Assembly (NCBI GenBank): GCA_038210245.1 | Contig: JBBQWW010000112.1 | Span: 1 to 9,020, forward strand | Source: Bog-756 sp038210245 | Lineage (GTDB): Bacteria; Actinomycetota; Acidimicrobiia; Acidimicrobiales; RAAP-2 | DNA: 9,020 nt | Direction: 5' to 3' | Notes under the pieces: model-generated | What the model was told of the DNA's origin: nothing | What the model saw: only the letters and a program-made list of their open reading frames with translations | Databases searched by the model: none | Shown here: in pieces, positions 6,642 to 9,020 of the stretch | How positions within the stretch are numbered: position 1 is the first letter of the stretch | Layout of the letters: each line of letters begins with the position of its first letter | Position numbers and translations under genes: made by a program

Positions 6642-7414
6642 CAGGCGACCGCGGCGCCCGGGCCGCCCATGACCTGGAGGGCGAAGTCGACCACGGACCG
6701 CTCGATGAGGGCGGCGTCGTTGTCCAACGTGGCTACGTGGTAGCTGTCCACGAGATGGACCCGCTCCACCGGGCCGCTGGTCGAGGCCTCGAGCACGTCC
6801 CCCGAGACCGGGTCGACCACGTGGTCCTCTCGACTGGAGAGGAGGAGGGTGGGACAGTGGATGGAGCCGAGCCGGGCCAGTACCTCGTCGGCCCCGGCGA
6901 ACAGCGAGAGGACCGCGGCCAGCGGCGTGCCGGGGTAGGCGTGCTCCACGGTTCCCTCCTTCTTGATGTCCGAGCCGATGGCGTCGAACACCTCGGTGCC
7001 GGCGTCGAGGAGGGCCCCGATGCCCTGGCGGAACTCCTCGTCCGGCGCCTGGATCATGGGGTTGACCACGGCGATGCCGGCCAGGTGGGGATGACGCTCG
7101 GCCAGCCAGCAGGTCAGGGTGCCGCCCATGGACAGGCCGGCGACCACCACCTTCCCGCACCGGGCGGCCAACGCCTGGAAGTGGGCCTCGGCGGCACCGG
7201 ACCAGTCCTCCCACCGGGTGGGCAGCATGTCCTCGATGGAGGTGCCGTGGCCGGGGAGGAGGGGCATCTCCACGGTGAAACCGGCGGCGGCACAGGCCTC
7301 GGCCAGGGGGCGCATGGACTGGGGATTGCCGGTGAACCCGTGGAGGACGAGCACGCCGTGGTCGCCACCGGGGGCGGACCACGGCTCGGCACCGGGAATG
7401 ATGGGAGCGGTCAC
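6641..7414 (-). CDS. Alpha/beta hydrolase, Est30-like carboxylesterase / monoacylglycerol lipase
   Basis: A 257-residue cytoplasmic serine hydrolase, close to the roughly 250 residues of Geobacillus Est30. VLVLHGFTGNP (from about residue 21) supplies the oxyanion loop. PLLPGHGTS follows, then GLSMGG with nucleophile Ser95. SSREDHVVDP holds the candidate acid Asp197, and DSYHVATLDND holds catalytic His226. The SxHVxTLD ending is characteristic of the Est30 group, which cleaves short- to medium-chain acyl esters. GTG 7414-7412 is chosen because the fold begins directly after it and a TAGCAT hexamer lies 8 bases upstream. The frame is open back to 7570, but that extension (rich in Arg, Gly and Pro) would span the promoter and reach almost to the SCP-2 start codon. 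It is the first gene of the cluster with gatCAB and probably shares its transcript, though a functional link to tRNA amidation is not evident. The natural substrate is unknown. Confidence 0.88.
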   Translation of the reverse strand: MTAPIIPGAEPWSAPGGDHGVLVLHGFTGNPQSMRPLAEACAAAGFTVEMPLLPGHGTSIEDMLPTRWEDWSGAAEAHFQALAARCGKVVVAGLSMGGTLTCWLAERHPHLAGIAVVNPMIQAPDEEFRQGIGALLDAGTEVFDAIGSDIKKEGTVEHAYPGTPLAAVLSLFAGADEVLARLGSIHCPTLLLSSREDHVVDPVSGDVLEASTSGPVERVHLVDSYHVATLDNDAALIERSVVDFALQVMGGPGAAVA

Positions 7415-7422
7415 GGAACCGG

Positions 7423-7428
7423 ATGCTA
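7423..7428 (-). promoter_or_regulatory. Probable -10 element (TAGCAT) for hydrolase-gatCAB
   Basis: On the minus strand TAGCAT fits TAnnnT and is followed by CCGGTTCC and then the GTG start at 7414. The 8-base distance implies a leaderless or almost leaderless mRNA, which agrees with the lack of a Shine-Dalgarno sequence. It would be the only obvious promoter for the whole hydrolase-gatC-gatA-gatB cluster within the window. Upstream, at about the -35 region, lies the dyad GGCCGT-g-ACGGCC (7441-7453). Confidence 0.48.
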
Positions 7429-7435
7429 CCGGCCG

Positions 7436-7487
7436 CACCGGGCCGTGACGGCCACCGGGCCCTCTCGCCGCCGGCCGTCGGGCCCGG
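7436..7487. repeat. Cluster of short repeats in the hydrolase/SCP-2 divergent region
   Basis: This 52-base stretch holds two direct copies of CACCGGGCC (7436-7444 and 7453-7461, 17 bases apart) flanking the dyad GGCCGT-g-ACGGCC (7441-7453). It also holds an 8-base inverted repeat, CCGGGCCC (7455-7462) and GGGCCCGG (7480-7487). The position between two divergent promoters suits an operator, but GC-only repeats of this length are also expected by chance here. Confidence 0.3.
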
Positions 7488-7534
7488 CTGGGGCGAAGGC
7501 CTCCGCCGCCCCGGGGACCGGTCGGGGGTCGGGT

Positions 7535-7540
7535 TAGTGT
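7535..7540 (+). promoter_or_regulatory. Probable -10 element (TAGTGT) of the SCP-2-like gene
   Basis: TAGTGT fits TAnnnT. Transcription would start near 7547, giving a leader of about 38 bases. Unlike the leaderless candidates, this leader holds a good ribosome site, AAGGAG at 7569-7574, 10 bases before ATG 7585. No -35 is obvious. Confidence 0.4.
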
Positions 7541-7584
7541 GGTCGCCCAGACCAGGCAACCCACGGGCAAGGAGCAGCACAGCG

Positions 7585-7992
7585 ATGGCCACGTATCAGT
7601 TCTTGAGCGACGAATGGCTGGACGAGGCGCGGTCCATCCGGGCGGACTTCGACGGCAAGGGAGCCACCATCGACCACTCCATCCGGATGAACCTGGTCAT
7701 CGGGGAGGTCCCCTTCGGCGAGGGATCGGTGCTGGCCCACGTGGACACCTCGTCAGGTGAGCTGGTGCTCGACACCGGGCACATAGACCCGGTCGACCTC
7801 AAGGTCTCCCTCGATTACGACGTGGCCAAAGCCATCCTGGTGGAGGGCAATCCGCAGGCCGGCATCCAGGCCTTCATGTCGGGCAAGATCAAAGTGGAGG
7901 GGGACATCGCCAAGCTGATGGCCCTCCAGACGGCCACCCCCGACCCGGCGGCAGCCGAGATCGCCGCCCGGATCCTGGCCATCACCGAGTAG
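7585..7992 (+). CDS. SCP-2-like sterol/lipid-binding domain protein
   Basis: A 135-residue single-domain protein without signal peptide or membrane helix, hence cytoplasmic. The second half, VDLKVSLDYDVAKAILVEGN followed by FMSGKIKVEGDIAKLMAL, is the SCP-2 hallmark: the domain's last strands and the helix that closes the hydrophobic pocket. Family members bind sterols, fatty acids or acyl-CoA, and several actinobacterial copies stand alone like this one. The ligand here is unknown. ATG 7585 is chosen because AAGGAG lies 10 bases upstream and the protein then begins, as expected, just before the domain. The frame is open further back to 7423, but that extension looks non-coding. The gene is divergent from the Est30-like hydrolase (170 bases apart), so a shared role in lipid or ester metabolism is possible but unproven. 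Confidence 0.87.
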   Translation: MATYQFLSDEWLDEARSIRADFDGKGATIDHSIRMNLVIGEVPFGEGSVLAHVDTSSGELVLDTGHIDPVDLKVSLDYDVAKAILVEGNPQAGIQAFMSGKIKVEGDIAKLMALQTATPDPAAAEIAARILAITE

Positions 7993-8010
7993 CCGACCTC
8001 CCGCCTCCCG

Positions 8011-8039
8011 GCCGAGTCCGGGCCGCCGGCCCGGTCGGT
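8011..8039. terminator. GC hairpin between convergent SCP-2 and MFS genes
   Basis: CCGGGCC (8018-8024) and GGCCCGG (8028-8034) form a perfect 7-base-pair stem with a GCC loop. It is extended by CCGA (8012-8015) pairing with TCGG (8035-8038) across a 2-base bulge. It lies 19 bases after the SCP-2 stop and 29 bases beyond the MFS stop, so it could end transcription from both sides. No T-run follows on either strand, which is common for actinobacterial terminators but lowers certainty. Confidence 0.5.
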
Positions 8040-8067
8040 GCCAATCCCCGGCAGGCGTGGGCCCGGA

Positions 8068-9020
8068 TCAGGCCCCGTGCTGGTCGACTGGAGCCCGGCT
8101 CCGCTGCGGGCGCGGCGTGTCCCGCATGAAAAACCCGCATACCCCGGCCAACGCCGCCACCACGGCGCCGACGGCGTAGGCCCGGTGGAACGAGGCCAGC
8201 GTCCCCACGCCCCCGCCGCCGGAGGCCTGGACGGTGACCATGACCTGGATGCCGGTGACGATCCCGATCTGGGTGATCAGCTGCTGGGCGGCGCTCATCA
8301 CCCCGAGCTCGTCCGGGGCCACCTCGTTGGACGACGCTGACACCGTGGTGGGCGTGGCCATCCCGATCCCCACCCCCGAGAGGGCCAGGGCCACCAGGAT
8401 GGCCACCTGGGACGGATGGGTGCCCAACTGGGTGAAGGCCAGCATGGATGCCGTCAGGATGAGGGCCCCCACCACCACCAACACCCGCTCCCCCACCTTG
8501 ACGGCGGCGTAGCCGGCCACCGGTGCGATGAGCGAGAACATGAGGGGCCGGGCCGTGGACTCGAGGCCGGCCCGGGTCTCGCTGTAGTGGTAGATGCCCT
8601 CCATCAGGATGGGGAACAGGAAGAACCCCCCCATGTAGGAGAAGTTGGCCAGGGACCGGGCCCCGAGCGGGAAGACGAAGTTGCGCAGACGGAAGTACCG
8701 GAGAGGGATGAGGGGGTTCGGGGTCCGACGTTCGTGCAGCACGAAGGCCACCCCGGCCACCAGGCTGACCCCGAAGACGGCCAGCGTGGCGGGGGCCAGG
8801 AACCCCCACGACGGGGCCACGTTGAGGGCCAGCAGCCCGGCCGTCACGGCCAGGGCCAGCGTCCAGGATCCCCGCCAGTCCAGCTGCCTCCACGGACTGG
8901 CCGGAGGGTCGGGGTCCTCGGTGCCGTCGACCGGCTCCCCCGGAGCGGACGGCTCGACGGCGGTGCGGTCGGGCTCCTCGGCAGGGTGGTCGTGGGCCGG
9001 GAGTACGATGACGGCCAGCA
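8068..9020 (-). CDS. MFS exporter, DHA2 (EmrB/QacA-like) family, C-terminal part
   Basis: The frame is open to the right edge, so the N-terminal half is missing; 316 residues are visible. LAVIVL at the edge is probably the end of helix 6. A hydrophilic, acidic and Pro-rich linker of about 40 residues follows (PAHDHPAEEPDRTAVE onward), and then LDWRGSWTLALAVTAGLLAL, the usual opening of helix 7 in 14-helix DHA2 transporters. Later landmarks are LIPLRYFRLRNFVFPL, the glycine-rich GVGIGMATPTT and VMSAAQQLITQIGIVTGIQV, the conserved pattern near the last helices. Such proteins use the proton gradient to export drugs or metabolites; the substrate cannot be read from sequence. The stop is TGA 8070-8068, and the tail (RDTPRPQRSRAPVDQHGA) is cytoplasmic. 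It converges on the SCP-2 gene with 75 bases between stops. Confidence 0.9.
   Translation of the reverse strand, partial: LAVIVLPAHDHPAEEPDRTAVEPSAPGEPVDGTEDPDPPASPWRQLDWRGSWTLALAVTAGLLALNVAPSWGFLAPATLAVFGVSLVAGVAFVLHERRTPNPLIPLRYFRLRNFVFPLGARSLANFSYMGGFFLFPILMEGIYHYSETRAGLESTARPLMFSLIAPVAGYAAVKVGERVLVVVGALILTASMLAFTQLGTHPSQVAILVALALSGVGIGMATPTTVSASSNEVAPDELGVMSAAQQLITQIGIVTGIQVMVTVQASGGGGVGTLASFHRAYAVGAVVAALAGVCGFFMRDTPRPQRSRAPVDQHGA

Noticed and set aside
6434..7537. A 367-codon plus-strand frame opposite gatC and the hydrolase
   Set aside because: Antisense to two recognised genes and dominated by Gly/Val/His/Asp; it also runs across the divergent promoter region.
7415..7570. 52-residue N-terminal extension of the alpha/beta hydrolase
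   Set aside because: The extension is Arg/Gly/Pro-rich, crosses the TAGCAT box and nested repeats, and would extend over the divergent SCP-2 promoter; the conserved fold starts right after GTG 7414.
1..9020. tRNA/rRNA genes, CRISPR arrays, insertion sequences, attachment sites, toxin-antitoxin or defence genes
   Set aside because: Reading both strands I found no cloverleaf-like gene, regular spaced repeats, transposase or integrase motifs, or paired small toxin-like frames.

Overview
The window is very GC-rich and densely coding, with a strong G/C preference at third codon positions. Several starts are GTG, and the promoters look like the TAnnnT type used by Actinobacteria. Together with the SCP-2-like lipid-binding protein and the gatCAB operon, this points to an actinobacterium. 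Acidimicrobiia is my best guess for the class, but it rests on general resemblance and not on a marker gene.

Layout. Positions 1-221 (minus) hold the N-terminal end of a membrane-anchored DUF218/YdcF-like protein. It is divergent from a cation diffusion facilitator (zinc-type metal efflux) at 312-1232 (plus). A stretch of about 430 bases without a convincing gene follows. Then comes a long plus-strand gene (1679-3421) for a predicted membrane-tethered family-43-like glycoside hydrolase with an unusually long Pro/Ala/Thr-rich N-terminal region. It converges, with one spare base, on a minus-strand cluster read from right to left: an alpha/beta hydrolase of the Est30 carboxylesterase type (7414-6641), then gatC (6624-6316), gatA (6319-4859) and gatB (4862-3423). 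The gatC/gatA and gatA/gatB junctions are both 4-base GTGA overlaps. Divergent from the hydrolase is a 135-residue SCP-2-like protein (7585-7992, plus). It ends at a GC hairpin shared with a convergent, partial DHA2-type MFS exporter that runs off the right edge (8068 to beyond 9020, minus).

How the genes work together. GatC, GatA and GatB form the tRNA-dependent amidotransferase that converts Glu-tRNA(Gln), and often Asp-tRNA(Asn), to the amidated forms. The esterase sits directly upstream on the same strand and is probably co-transcribed with it. The remaining genes look like independent housekeeping or envelope functions: metal efflux, drug or metabolite export, lipid binding and an extracytoplasmic sugar hydrolase. 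I see no phage, transposon, CRISPR, RNA gene or defence locus.

The most interesting structure is regulatory. Five gene starts are preceded by a TAGnnT hexamer. Three of these lie 6-9 bases before the start codon, as expected for leaderless transcripts, and share a TAGC-n-T followed by CCGG pattern. The long N-terminal tail of the GH43-like protein is the most unusual protein feature. I do not see a clear undescribed multi-gene system.
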